64,000 bases of DNA from the NCBI RefSeq assembly GCF_020283565.1, contig NC_060065.1:55465489-55529488 (forward strand), given 5' to 3'. Below the pieces are notes generated by a model. The model did not search any database. It worked only from the letters and a program-made list of their open reading frames with translations, and was not told where the DNA came from. The position numbers and the translations under genes are program-made. This DNA is from Trifolium pratense (lineage: Eukaryota > Streptophyta > Magnoliopsida > Fabales > Fabaceae). Positions 30,321-41,080 of this stretch are shown here, one piece after another (within the stretch, counting starts at the first letter, position 1; each line of letters begins with the position of its first letter).

Positions 30321-31315
30321 TAGAGCTGTAAAAATGGGTCGAACCGGTCTATTAGCCCTATATTTTTACACGGGTCAGACTTTATCGGGCTGAGTTAATT
30401 GGGTCGAGCTTTACATGAGTCGTCATGGGCCGACTCCACGGGCTTTTGGGTTAGACCCTTAAAGAATTAAAAAATATTGAAAAAAAATTCTATAATCTTT
30501 TTATTGTTATATTTTGTTCCTATTTTTATGCATAGATTCATATATAATCTTTTTTATTATTTTTGTCATTTTATTTTTATTATTTCTATTTTGTTTCTAT
30601 CTATAATCTATTTTATTCCAAATTTTAAGCATATCATCTTTTTATTGTATTTATCTTATATTCTTTCTATATTTTTATTTTTGTTAGTGAAATTACAATG
30701 AAGGATATAAAACTTGAAATATGGTTATTTTAAGCATATCAGCTTTTTATTGTATTTATTTTATATTCTTTTTATATTTTTTTTAGTTAAATTATAATGA
30801 AGAATATAAAACTTGTAATATGGTTAAACCTACTAAGGATAAATTAATAATTTTGGTAGTAATTAATTTTATTATATTAGAAATACATATAAAATAATGA
30901 CATACGTGGTTGGAAATAATACTAATAATAACAATAAATAATAATAATAATAATAATAATAATAATTCGACAAAAAACTTATTGGATTAGGATGAGATTA
31001 TTTGTTAGAGATTTGTTTGTTTGTTTGACGAGGATAAAGAGGAAGATATTGTTGTTTGAGAGATTATGTGAGAAAATATAAGGATACGAACTACCTTCTT
31101 GGAGATTTAGTTGAGAAATATAACATAAATTTAGTTGAATCTGTTTTTTTTTTTTAATATAATATGAAAATTAGTCCGTCCGGCCCATCAAGCCATTTAG
31201 GCCTTTGCTTATCGAGGCAGGCTAAGTGGGTCGGGCCATGAAGTTTAACGGACTGAGCCCTTAGTATGACCTACCCCCGGTTGGGCCGGACCAGGCCGAC
31301 CTCTTTGACAGCCTA
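30321..31315. mobile_element. hAT-type MITE cutting PCFS copy 0 exon 2
   Basis: Ends TAGAGCTGTAAAAATGGG and TTTGACAGCCTA are imperfect inverted repeats. The 8-mer gttggcat is present on both sides (30313-30320 and 31316-31323). The left copy is exon-2 sequence of the PCFS-like gene. Sequence after the right copy does not continue exon 2; it runs into another gacagctcta end (31351-31360), so a second element or a deletion followed. The subterminal parts contain gggtcgaaccgg and ggttgggccgga-like motifs, shared with the element at 49057. Confidence 0.75.
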
Positions 31316-31323
31316 GTTGGCAT

Positions 31324-33413
31324 GGTTTCTCAGGCGAGGCCGACGCATTTGACAGCTCTACGAGTCATGGAAGATATAAGTAATTATATTTTGATAAAAT
31401 AATAGAATATTACAAAATTTTATGCAACTATTCAAATATAATAAGTTATTTAATAATAGACACATAAATATAATAGGGGGTTCGTAAAAATAACATAACA
31501 AGGGTTAAAATTTACGATCACTTTTTCGTCAAAAATAAATAATTTACAATCACTTTATATTTCAATCATATATAATATTCATTCTCACATGACATGCATG
31601 ATTTAAAGAATCATATTTAATACATGAAGAAAGAGAGAAAAAAAAAGTTTTCATTCTTTATAAGATATATTGATGAATATATAGTTGTTGATGCTATTTG
31701 TTGAGAAAATAAGGAATTTTCAATATGTATATTTTCAACCAACACCGATAATATTTGTTAATGAAATACATGACTATATAATCATATTTAATTTATGAGA
31801 ATGAAAGAAAATCATTTGAGTGTGAATTATCTAATATTCAAAATTAATTTTTTAATTTGAAATTAATAATAATTTTTTTTATATATTTTTCTATAATTAA
31901 TATTCATAAAACTTAAATTTCCATATTAAAAGTAAAATTCTTAATCTCTACGAGTTTACGAGTCAAGTTTACGTTTCGATTCCACCTAAATAAAATAAGT
32001 TGACCTAAAACTCAATTCTAACAACGCTAGTAAGGTTTTTAATTTCAAATCAGACAATCCGGCGACTTATATTCCTTTATCGTGTGGCCTATAATATTTG
32101 TGTTGATTGACACAATCCAACGGCTTATAACATCATGTAGGTTTTTTTATTTATAAGATGTAGGCTTTTTTAAGTCTAATTATTTTATGTTCATTACATA
32201 ATTGATGATTATATATATATATATTATGTGATAATTGCTATTATCCTTACGATAATTGCTTTTATCCTCATGTGTTGCTAAGAAACTCATTCAATTTCAC
32301 TTTCGAAAGTTAACTTTTTATTAATATATTGTTTTTTATTGCACAACCCAGAGGACAATAGAGTACCAATTTAGGTTGTTGGTGTCGCAAAATTAAAAAA
32401 GATAAATTTAGAGAGAATGAAGTTCAATTGATTTACTGAAACTCTCTCAAGTTTTGAGGCAAATAAGTGTGTTGCTGAAGGGTATCTAGCTTCTTTTGTT
32501 ATAAATCGATTAATATTATTTTATTCGTTTTTTCTATTCTAGATCTTTCTTTGAGTGATGATTTTATAGGAGTTTGTTCTCTTTTAAAGATAAAAAGAAG
32601 GTTTAAGCTTAAAAAGACTAAGCTTAATCAAATTAGCAGCAAACACTACAACATAACCAAAGTAAATAACTATTAATGAATTATTTTTTTCCCACGTGTC
32701 TTTTTTTATTAGGTGTTTTTGTTATTATTTTTTTTGTTGATATAATTAGTTGTTATATGTTAAATTGAGTTACTAATTTTTATGCGTATTTTTTATCGTT
32801 GTTTTTATTCCTATTTTATGCGTAAATTTTTTTTAACTAAAAATTAAATATTTTACCAACATATTGTGGCACAACTGGTAGATACTTGAGTCTCTTAATC
32901 ATTTGATCCTTCCAATTATATGTTTTGTATTTTTTTAAAAAAATTATGCAAATGCCCCAAATTTAGAAAATAGTTAGTTTATTAAAATTTAATTGTTTTA
33001 GGTGTTTTGCGCATATTTGGGTAGTTTTAGTGTGTTTATTTAATAATTGTAGAGTAGAAGCTTTGAGTTTAGTGAGAGACTGAGAGGTAGAATTATAATT
33101 AATTAATTAATTAAGTAAATTGTAGAATTAAGAAAAATAGATATCTTTTTTGGGTCACATGGCTTAGAGATATCTTTTCTAGAATTAAGATATGTTTTAA
33201 TTATCTTTTCTTGAAAATATCTTTTCTTAGAACATATTTGGGCTTTTTTGTTGGGCAAACCTATTTATATCGTCCGTGCCTCTTTGTTTTCTCTCATTCT
33301 CACTTTTTCGTTTAATTCTATCTTTCTCTCTTCTTTCTTCTTGCTCCATCTCAAACCTAAGGCCTTCTTCTTCCTCTATCTCAAACCCTAAGAAAAGAGA
33401 TAAGAAGCGAAAG
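31324..33413. other. AT-rich region and promoter of PCFS-like copy 1
   Basis: No coding sequence recognised. From about 32725, tagttgttatatgttaaattgagtta and the following cctattttatgcgtaa match the upstream region of copy 3 (44897-44980), so the duplication unit extends at least 0.65 kb upstream of the start codon. The CT-rich stretch at 33285-33400 (ctcattctcac, tttctctcttctttcttcttgc) is probably the 5' UTR of copy 1. Confidence 0.5.
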
Positions 33414-34688
33414 ATGATTGTAGTCCCAAGTAGAGCATCATATTCATGGCAGAACACTGACGAGGTGGAATTTGATTGGTCAGATATGTTGCACGGTGTT
33501 AACAACAAAAACTTGCATCAGTTACCTAAATTTCAGGTTTTTCCGTCTCAGCATCCAGCCGCAGCAGTAGCATCACAAGGACATGCACGCCCTGTCACAC
33601 CACAATTTTTTCCATCTCAGGATACGGCGGCAGCAGCAGTTCGTTACGGTGCTTCTATAAGTAACCCCCTGCACCCTGTTATGCGACTCCTTTTGCCAGG
33701 CCAAAGTTTAAATTTTCCTCCAGCCTGTGGCTCACATGCTCCGATGCTACCTCGTCCGAATCCTCCTTTTGTGTCAAGCCATGCTCCAATACTACCTCGT
33801 CCGAATCCTTCTTTTGTGTCAAGCCAACATCCACCTGCTGTTGGATATTCTGATTTGATCAATTCACTCATGGCCCAAGGTGTAATATCATTAGCGAATC
33901 AAGCTCCTACACAGGTAACTAAATTGATCCTAAGTTCAATTCTTATATATATTTCCATGTTTCTCCCATTTTTTAAGTAGTATTTGTTTGTGAATTTGTA
34001 ATTAATTAATGTTATATGTTTGTAGGATTTTGTTGGCATTGGCATTGAGTTTGATCCGGATATTCTGAAGGTTCGTCATGAATCTGTAGTCAGTGCCTTA
34101 TATGGTAAGCTTCCTAGACAGTGCAAAACTTGTGGCCTAAGATTCAAATCACAAGATGAGCATAGCAGTCACATGGATTGGCATGTGACTAAGAACCGTA
34201 ACCGTATTAGTATGTCTAAAAACCATAAGCTGGAACCCTCTCGCAAGTGGTTTGTCAGTGAGACGATGTGGCTCAGCGGCGCAGAGGCATTGGGAACTGA
34301 ATCAGCTCCAGCTCCAGGTTTTTTGCCAACTGAGGAAAAGAAAGAAGACAAAGAATTGGCAGTTCCTGCAGAAGAGGACCAGAAGACATGCTCTCTATGT
34401 GGAGAGCATTTCGATCAGTTTTACAGTGATGAGACAGAGGATTGGATGTACAGAGGAGCTGTTTACCTTAATGCGCCCAATGGAATAATAACAACCGGCA
34501 TGGACAGGTCACAGTTAGGCCCCATTATTCATGCTAAATGCAGATCTGAATCTACTACATCCCCATCTCAAGATTGTGTGATGGATGGAGAAGGCAATCA
34601 AAGAAAACGTATGCAGCAAGGCACATATGATGAGGGCAATCAAAGAAAACGAATCCGAACCAATTTTTCGCAAATTCATCCTTTTTAG
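33414..34688 (+). CDS. PCFS-like copy 1 (Pcf11-related zinc-finger protein), 2 exons
   Basis: Predicted nuclear protein related to the plant Pcf11-similar factors used in mRNA 3'-end cleavage and polyadenylation. Exon 1 is 33414-33914 and exon 2 is 34026-34688, giving 387 aa. Exon 1 carries the acidic [15 protein letters not shown] motif and a Pro-rich linker in which a 45-bp unit is duplicated (33735-33824). Exon 2 has a C2H2 finger ([16 protein letters not shown]), the block [19 protein letters not shown], a second zinc cluster ([14 protein letters not shown]) and a basic [10 protein letters not shown] tail. The N-terminal CID that binds the Pol II tail in full-length Pcf11 is absent, as in Arabidopsis PCFS1 and PCFS5 (from memory). 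One finger residue differs from copies 2 and 3 (HSSH here, HRRH and HSRH there), though both ligand histidines remain. Confidence 0.88.
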
Positions 34689-35913
34689 ATTTTAGCCAAT
34701 TTAAATATGTGTAAAAAGTGTTGTTACGTTATACAATGTGAATTTTTTGGATACAATGTGTAATTTGACTTTAATTTTATGAGAACAAAATATGCATTTG
34801 AGCTTATATTAATTGCAAACCTAAACAATTCCATTTTTCTCATGAAATAATCACGAATGAACATGTAGTGTAAAAAAAACATGAATAAACATGTATTATT
34901 TAGTATAGTTATGTGTTTTGTTTTGTGGATTTTAAGCAAACTAATGTTATTGTTTTTAACCAACAAAATAACACTATAAATTTGATTTTAAAAAATTAGA
35001 AGTTACAAAGTCTTAAAAAAAATTAAATAATCTTCGTGGTCCTATAAAATGGAGATATTCTAATTTTTATCGTATTTTTACTCTCTAGAATTTTCTTGAA
35101 ATTTCTTGCAAGTAGTTTTTGTCCATATTAAAATCAAATTTGTTTAATTATTCTTAAACTCTTATATTTTTTAATGACTTTTTTCATTCATGTTTGAAAT
35201 ATTATATAAATAGTTCAATTAGTAAAATTTAGAAATTTTTAACATGAACATAATTAAATATGATTTTTTAAACGTAATAAATTCAAAATTAAAGTAATGA
35301 AAATCATGATCTGTAAATCAAATTTCGAGCTCATTTTTTTGCGGAGGAATATTTTACGAGGCTTTAAACATGCCTACCAAAACATAAAACTGCATGCGGA
35401 ATATTTTTTTACAGACTAAAATTTTTAAAACAAATAATTGAGGATTGAACTTAAAATGTCACGACCAAAAATATATTTAACCTTAAATCCAATTAAAATA
35501 CTCCCTCCATTCCAATTTATAAGAACAATATGATTGAAGCAAATGAAGATTTGTAGCAATATGAAACTGAATCTTGCCACAAAAAAAAATTGCTCTTTTG
35601 ATTTCTACCCTTGATTATGAGTTTCAATCTCTCCAAACCCCAATGTGAATTTGGGGATTTCAATTTTTGATTTTAGAAAGAGATTGAGGAGAACACAATA
35701 TAGTGATTGATACTATTTGATTTTAGCAAATAATGAAGCATTCAGTAAAGTAGCTTAGATGATTGCCATTTGTGCGGTACTCATAATTTCTTGTTATTTT
35801 GCCGGGGTAACCTCACAGAAGAAGGGTTTGCAGACCAAATTTATACTAAGTGGTCCCTTTACAACAAATCATTGAGTCATACATTGCATGCAACTATAAA
35901 ATGAGGAACATAC
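34689..35913. other. AT-rich region between PCFS copy 1 and the BUB1 fragment
   Basis: Contains the 3' UTR of copy 1. A lone Stowaway-type end, actccctccattccaatttataag, is seen at 35501 without a recognisable partner. No coding sequence. Confidence 0.4.
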
Positions 35914-37530
35914 CGTTTAAAGGGTAGTTTGGGAAGGTACATAGTGCCCCCATCAGATGATTCTTTCTTAACGATTTCCATATAGCAATTATGCAGCATC
36001 GTGTTGACAACACCGCAAAGGCCATACACATCTACCTGTTGGCAAGTGATACAAAAGAGAAACACTTTAAAGACAGTCAATCATGAGCTATATTGCATTG
36101 GTATTGTAATTTAAGTAGTTACTCACCTGAAATTTCCATGGCTTATCAAAGTAAAAGATAAGGGAAAATTGAAGTGTTAGAATTGTGATAGTAAAAAAAT
36201 TGGGTTTGTTAAAGTAAGAGACAAGACACAAGCAACAGAAGTCAAAATTTACCTAGAATAACGTACAAGCAGATTATTAGGCTTGAAATCACCATGAATA
36301 GGGACATCAAAGGAAATTACTGACCTGTAGTGTTGCATTAGCTAAATAAATAGTCACAAATGAGTATGCTACAGTCAGAATAGAGATGAATTTTATGACC
36401 GAAACCATAGCCTGACCTCTGATATAGTAAGATGTCAGAGAAGTCAGAATAAGTAGATGTTCATAGCAAACGAAGTTTCATGGTATAATCGATATCGGCA
36501 TACTTCTCTGCCAGAGATGCCCTGATCAAGCTGACGATACATGTAAAATTCCCAAGGGAAAGCTGGCTTTTGTATCTATCAAAATTCAAAACACAATCCG
36601 ATGAGATAATATGTTATAGTTCTACATCTAGGGAGAAATAATTTGTAAAACCGTCATCACCTTTAGTGCCACAACATCATCAGGGTCATTGTTGACATTT
36701 GCCTTGTATACTTTAACAAAACCACCCTGTACATCACAACCCTTGATATGGTACTTCATTCCACCTTTGGATGTCATGACAAGGAAAACCACGAGCAATT
36801 GTTTGTAAGATAAACTGAAACTTTTGTCCAAGGAATCAGCTTATGGAAATAAATAATAAACCTAGCTCATCGAGAAACTGTGATGAAACATGATTAACTT
36901 AAGAAAACGAACTAAAAAACACTTGGGATGTGTAATAAATTCAAATTCAAGAAACAATTCCCATTTCATAGTAAGTTAACTTTTTATCATTTCATACTCA
37001 TGATGACAACAAGAGCCTGCAGTTACATGGGCCGATAAGATAACTACGGAACTATAACACAGGTTATGAGACATAAGGTAATGAATTAAAAAGCAAGTTA
37101 TTCTTCTGCCCTTGCGGATTTTTCTCCAGCCGCAATGGCCAACTTGTGAAGAATGGCGACACCATGGCATTTAATGGCCAAACTGGCGGCTTAGAATGGC
37201 AGACTTTTTGAGAGTTGATCATACATATACGAAGAGCAGAAAAGCAGTCGGACAACTACACCTAGAAGATAAATATGATCAATACTCGAGATTATGTTCA
37301 GAGTTCAGACGATACCCCTGAAATGTATTTAAAGACGTGTAAGGGAACATGATCTTTGTCAGATGCATTAAATTTAAGCATGTAGATAACGAAGTATCAA
37401 AATGTCTCACGTCAAATTTCGCAATTAAAGGATTTATCTTCTTCAAAAGGTCATTCAGAGTAGAGGTGTCCCATGGATTAATGCCATCACTTTCCAATGT
37501 AGCAGATTCTTTATAATCAGCCTGAAATTA
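35914..37530 (-). pseudogene. BUB1-like mitotic checkpoint kinase, truncated kinase half
   Basis: Fragments in correct order on the minus strand match the kinase part of plant BUB1. They are: NPWDTSTLNDLLKKINP (about 37470-37420), then KYHIKGCDVQGGF and NNDPDDVVALK (36760-36660), KPAFPWEFYMYRQLDQ (36575-36525), GHKIHLYSDCSILICDY (36405-36345), IHGDFKPNNLLVRY (36310-36260), DKPWKFQ (36150-36128) and VDVYGLCGVVNTMLHN (36035-35985). Several junctions keep splice sites. The segment between the ICDYLANATLQ exon and the catalytic HGD is missing, the activation-loop region is lost, the N-terminal TPR half is absent, and no C-terminal exon follows KLPFKR. It is therefore a pseudogene fragment. A LINE scrap lies just outside its 5' end. 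Confidence 0.75.
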
Positions 37531-37639
37531 GAAGTTACATAAGAGTTCTTAAATTGATATTTGAAAATCTCAAAATTGAACCGAGACAATGTTGAGGAAA
37601 CAAGTTGCAGAGGATCATGATATGGCGAGGATCATGATA

Positions 37640-37830
37640 CCGCAGGTCTGTTTGCAATGTTGCTATGGGTAGTATGGAATAACAGAAATGAAAAGGTATG
37701 GAACGACTCGAAAGAAGCCGGACGAAGCTTGGGAATCAAAGTTCGGCAACTATGGAGTGAATGGCTATCGGTTAAGCATGTCCAGCAACACAATCCGAAC
37801 ATTATGCAGCAGCAACAACAAGGGGATTTA
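37640..37830 (+). mobile_element. LINE (non-LTR retrotransposon) fragment
   Basis: The frame encodes GLFAMLLWVVWNNRNEKVWN and then LWSEWLSVKHVQ. This resembles the linker between the reverse-transcriptase zinc-binding region and RNase H of plant LINEs, where LWxxWxxRNxxxW is typical. Only this short piece is present. Confidence 0.6.
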
Positions 37831-38089
37831 ATTAATCTCTATGTCAAAAACAAAAAAACCTTGAATATTTTGTTGTGTCAATCACAGAGGGAGTAAACAA
37901 TTCAACAAAGGAGTGAAGAAAGAATGAATTTTTTCGGATGAAGAATGAGAAATGGGTGTTCAATAATGGAGTTTGGGGTTGCTTTCTTTGTTTGTTTGTC
38001 AATCAGCAGCAACAACATCGTCACTGTGTCGAACTCTTTTCAATTGCATTCATCTCATTCTTTTTACCATAGAAAAAAAAATAAAAATT
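37831..38089. other. Spacer without a recognised feature
   Basis: Short AT-rich spacer with a GAA/TTC-rich stretch (38000-38060). Nothing was recognised. Confidence 0.3.
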
Positions 38090-38260
38090 AATTGATATGC
38101 ATTGACGGTGTAAAATAGTTTTACACTATCAATCAATGTCAACTATATTTTCCGCCACCTCACCCCACTCACCATACTTTCTTGATATGACATGACAAAA
38201 TGATGGTTGTTTATTGGACGATCGTGTAAAACTATTTTACACTGTCGGTGCATATCAATT
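38090..38260. mobile_element. MITE with aattgatatgca inverted ends
   Basis: The left end aattgatatgcattgacggtgtaaaatag is mirrored by ctattttacactgtcggtgcatatcaatt on the right. This is one of the best-preserved palindromic elements of the family also seen at 13607 and 23389. Confidence 0.75.
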
Positions 38261-38729
38261 AAACTCAAAAAAATAACACTAAAAATATTAAATCATTCTA
38301 TTTTTTATTTTAAATAAAAGAAACGGTTTTTATTTTTTATTGTTGTAAAAAAAATTATAAAAAAATGTTAAAAAAAGAATTTTTTTTATAAAAATTATGA
38401 TGTGGCAATCCACATAGGATACCACGTGTCAACGGAATCCAACGTGTCACCGCCATGTATACTTTTGTTAGTCAACCGATAGTCGACCTAACATTTGAGA
38501 CTAAAACCAAAACCGAAAATGATGAAAACCAAAACTCAATAAAAGTAAGGAAGAAAAACATATTTTACCTTTTTTTTTTTAATCTTTATAGGTAAAACTA
38601 CATTTAAGGTAGAAGATTTGAAATATTATTTTTTTTTGACGCAAGATTTGAAATATTATTAAAATTGATGATGATATACAAATTATATTTTTTTAATAGT
38701 AGTTGCATTGAATATATTTTTATGGAGAA

Positions 38730-39225
38730 AACTCTAGTTATGTGAAGAATACTCTCACGTTCTTGATTTTACATCGTGGCCATATAATTTGTTCTGGGCC
38801 GAGCTTAGAAGCTCGGTACACAAGCCAACGAGCTTGTGTAGTCGAGCTGACCCTTAATCACCGGGCTCACCATAAATGCTCGGGATACCAACGGCTACTT
38901 CTCCTTGGCTTCTGTAACGTCTAGACACCAGAATGATGAGCATTAACTGCTCATCATGGCTCCTTAGCCGTTTTCCGGCAGCCACTTGATGGCCATTAAT
39001 GCCATCAAGGGCCTTGGCCCAGCGCTGGGGGCTATATATATGTGACTCCACTTCATTCAGAAGGTACGCATTTTTTAGCCAAGAAAACCTTCACAAACAC
39101 AAACTGACTTCAGCGTCGGAGTGCCTGCAGGTACACAACCCCCCTCCGCTTCAACAGGGGTCTCAACGCTCTCAACCACTGTAAACGCCGGCGGACTCGC
39201 AACTCTTCTAGTCTACACGATCATA
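38730..39225 (+). mobile_element. Solo-LTR-like sequence
   Basis: A block markedly richer in G+C than its surroundings. It contains a TATA-like gctatatatatgtgac (39030), then cttcattcag, and then gacttcagcgtcggagtgcctgcaggtac (39104-39133). The GCGTCGGAGTGCCTGCAGGT string is typical of the R/U5 part of plant Gypsy-type LTRs. No internal domain or second LTR is seen, which suggests a solo LTR. Boundaries and target duplication could not be fixed. Confidence 0.5.
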
Positions 39226-39862
39226 ATTCTATGATACCGTTTGACTCAATTTTTTTTAGGTATAAAAACTATTTTAAACATAAAGCTATAAGTAATTGTT
39301 ATTTTATTATTACAATAGAGTTAAAAAATATGTTTGTAATATATTATAATTTTTTTTTAAAATATAAAAAACTATTTTTTTCTTACCGGAGCTTTTAAAA
39401 ATTATTGTTTGGCCTAATTTCTTACTTCTAAGAAAAAAGATGATAAAATGTTAGAGATAAAATAAACTTCTAAATCATATCTATATCTTTTTAAAAACAA
39501 ACTAATCCTAAAAATTCTAAAAAGATATCCTAAAAATTCTAAACAAATCTTAAATAATAAATTCTAATTATCTTATTTTAAATATAAATCTAAATATTTA
39601 AATATAAAATCTTAGAAAAAGATTTTTTTTTTGACGCAAGAAAACGATATTATAAGAAAAAAGATATCCTAAAAGATATGTTACTAGTGTCTACTTGTTT
39701 GGAAAAGAAATCGGATCTATATATTCATATCTTTATTTATTTTTCCTTTCTAGTCCGCTTCTTCTTGTTTAGCTTCTTTTTCTCCTTATTCTTCTTCCAT
39801 CACAAACCAACTAGAGACTATCTATTCACTCTCTCTTCGAGGTTCAACTTTGTTGACCCTTG
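39226..39862. other. Promoter region of PCFS-like copy 2
   Basis: The segment aaaaagatatcctaaaaattctaaacaaatcttaaat (39523-39553) matches 45427-45466 upstream of copy 3, so it belongs to the duplicated unit. A CT-rich leader (39745-39845) precedes the start codon and resembles the leader of copy 0 at 28490-28570. Confidence 0.5.
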
Positions 39863-41080
39863 ATGGCTGCAGCAGCAACTTCATACAAGGGACGATCATG
39901 GCAGAATACCGAAGAGGATGAGTTCGATTGGGATACTTTTAAAAGGAGACATCCCGTTAAGTTACCTTGTCAGTTACCACATGGTGCTTCTATACATGCA
40001 CGCCCTGTTATGCGACTCCCTTCGCCCGACCAAAGTTTACATTTTCCTCCGGCCGCACGCCCTGTTATGCGACTCCCTTCGCCCGACCAAAGTTTACATT
40101 TTCCTCTGGCCGCACGCCCTGTTATGCGACTCCCTTTGCCCGGCCAAAGTTTACATTTTCCTCCGGCTGGCGGCCCACATGCTCCGCCCCAGATGCTACC
40201 TCGTCCGAATCCTCCTTTTGTGTCAAGCCAACATCCATCTGTTGGATATTCTAGTTTGATTAATTCACTCATGGCCCAAGGTGTAATATCATTGGCTAAT
40301 CAAACTCCTACACAGGTAACTAAATCTATCCCAAGTTCAATTCTTAATTTCTTGCATATATTTCCATGTTCCTTCCATTTTTGAGATTGTGAGCCAACCA
40401 ACCAATTTTGTAATTAATTAATTAATGTCATATGTTTGTAGGATTTTGTTGGCATTGAGTTTGATCCCAATATTCTAAAGGTTCGTCACGAATCTGTAGT
40501 CAGTGCCTTATATGGTAAGTTGCCTAGACAGTGCAAAACTTGTGGCCTACGATTCAAATCACAAGATGAGCACAGAAGACACATGGATTGGCATGTGACT
40601 AAGAACCGTAACCGTATTAGTATGTCTAAAAACCATAAGCTGAAACCCTCTCGCAAGTGGTTTGTCAGTGAGACGATGTGGCTCAGCGGCACAGAGGCAT
40701 TGGGAACTGAATCAGCTCCAGCTCCAGGTTTTTTGCCAACTGAGGAAAAGAAAGAAGACAAAGAATTGGCAGTTCCTGCTGAAGAGGACCAGAAAACATG
40801 CTCTCTATGTGGAGAGCATTTCGATCAGTTTTACAGTGATGAGACAGATGATTGGATGTACAGAGGAGCTGTTTACCTTAATGCGCCCAATGGAATAATA
40901 ACAGCCGGCATGGACAGGTCACAGTTAGGCCCCATTATTCATGCTAAATGCAGATCTGAATCTACTACCAACCCATCTCAAGATTGTGTGATGGATGGAG
41001 AAGGCAATCAAAGAAAACGTATGCAGCAAGGCACATATGATGAATGCAATCAAAGAAAACGAATGCGATCCTTTTTTTAG
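39863..41080 (+). CDS. PCFS-like copy 2 (Pcf11-related zinc-finger protein), 2 exons
   Basis: Exon 1 is 39863-40315 and exon 2 is 40442-41080, giving 363 aa. The true ATG is 39863 ([11 protein letters not shown]); the TTG just before it is not a plausible plant start. Exon 1 has [13 protein letters not shown] and three copies of a 19-residue unit, [19 protein letters not shown] and variants, encoded by 57-bp repeats at 39998-40168. Exon 2 carries the same C2H2 finger ([16 protein letters not shown]), [17 protein letters not shown] and second zinc cluster ([12 protein letters not shown]) as copies 1 and 3. One GI dipeptide is missing (VGIEFD here, VGIGIEFD in the others). The tail is shortened to KRMRSFF by a nearby stop. 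As in copy 1, no CID is present. A role in 3'-end processing is inferred from the family. Confidence 0.88.
39998..40168 (+). repeat. 57-bp x 3 in-frame tandem repeat in PCFS copy 2
   Basis: Units start at 39998, 40055 and 40112. Each encodes [19 protein letters not shown]. The other PCFS-like copies have a single related segment ([15 protein letters not shown] in copy 1), so the triplication is specific to this gene. Confidence 0.95.

Larger units (their letters stand above)
28574..30321 (+). pseudogene. PCFS-like copy 0, disrupted by a retrocopy and a MITE
   Basis: Positions 28574-28820 match exon 1 of the three intact PCFS-like genes downstream: the conserved end reads like [15 protein letters not shown], followed by ACACAG|GTAACTAAATCTATC as in the others. 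Exon 1 is dead, with a stop about 20 codons after the ATG and a small insertion (caagagatcc for caagctcc). The intron runs to about 28850, is interrupted by 1.3 kb containing the INO80D-like gene, and resumes at 30147-30306. The resumed part is again alignable (CCATGTTTCTTCC, TTATATGTTTGTAG). Only the first bases of exon 2 (30307-30320, ttttgttggcat) remain before a hAT-type MITE. The promoter-like 28440-28573 also resembles the leader of copy 2. Confidence 0.88.

Noticed and set aside
30477..30701. 74-aa hydrophobic frame
   Set aside because: Phe/Ile/Tyr-rich translation of AT-rich MITE interior; no conserved motif.
36976..37255. Minus-strand frames reading WPLNAMVSPFFTSWPLRLEKN
   Set aside because: Open but short and overlapping in two frames; it may be part of a dispersed repeat within the BUB1 pseudogene, with no recognisable protein family.
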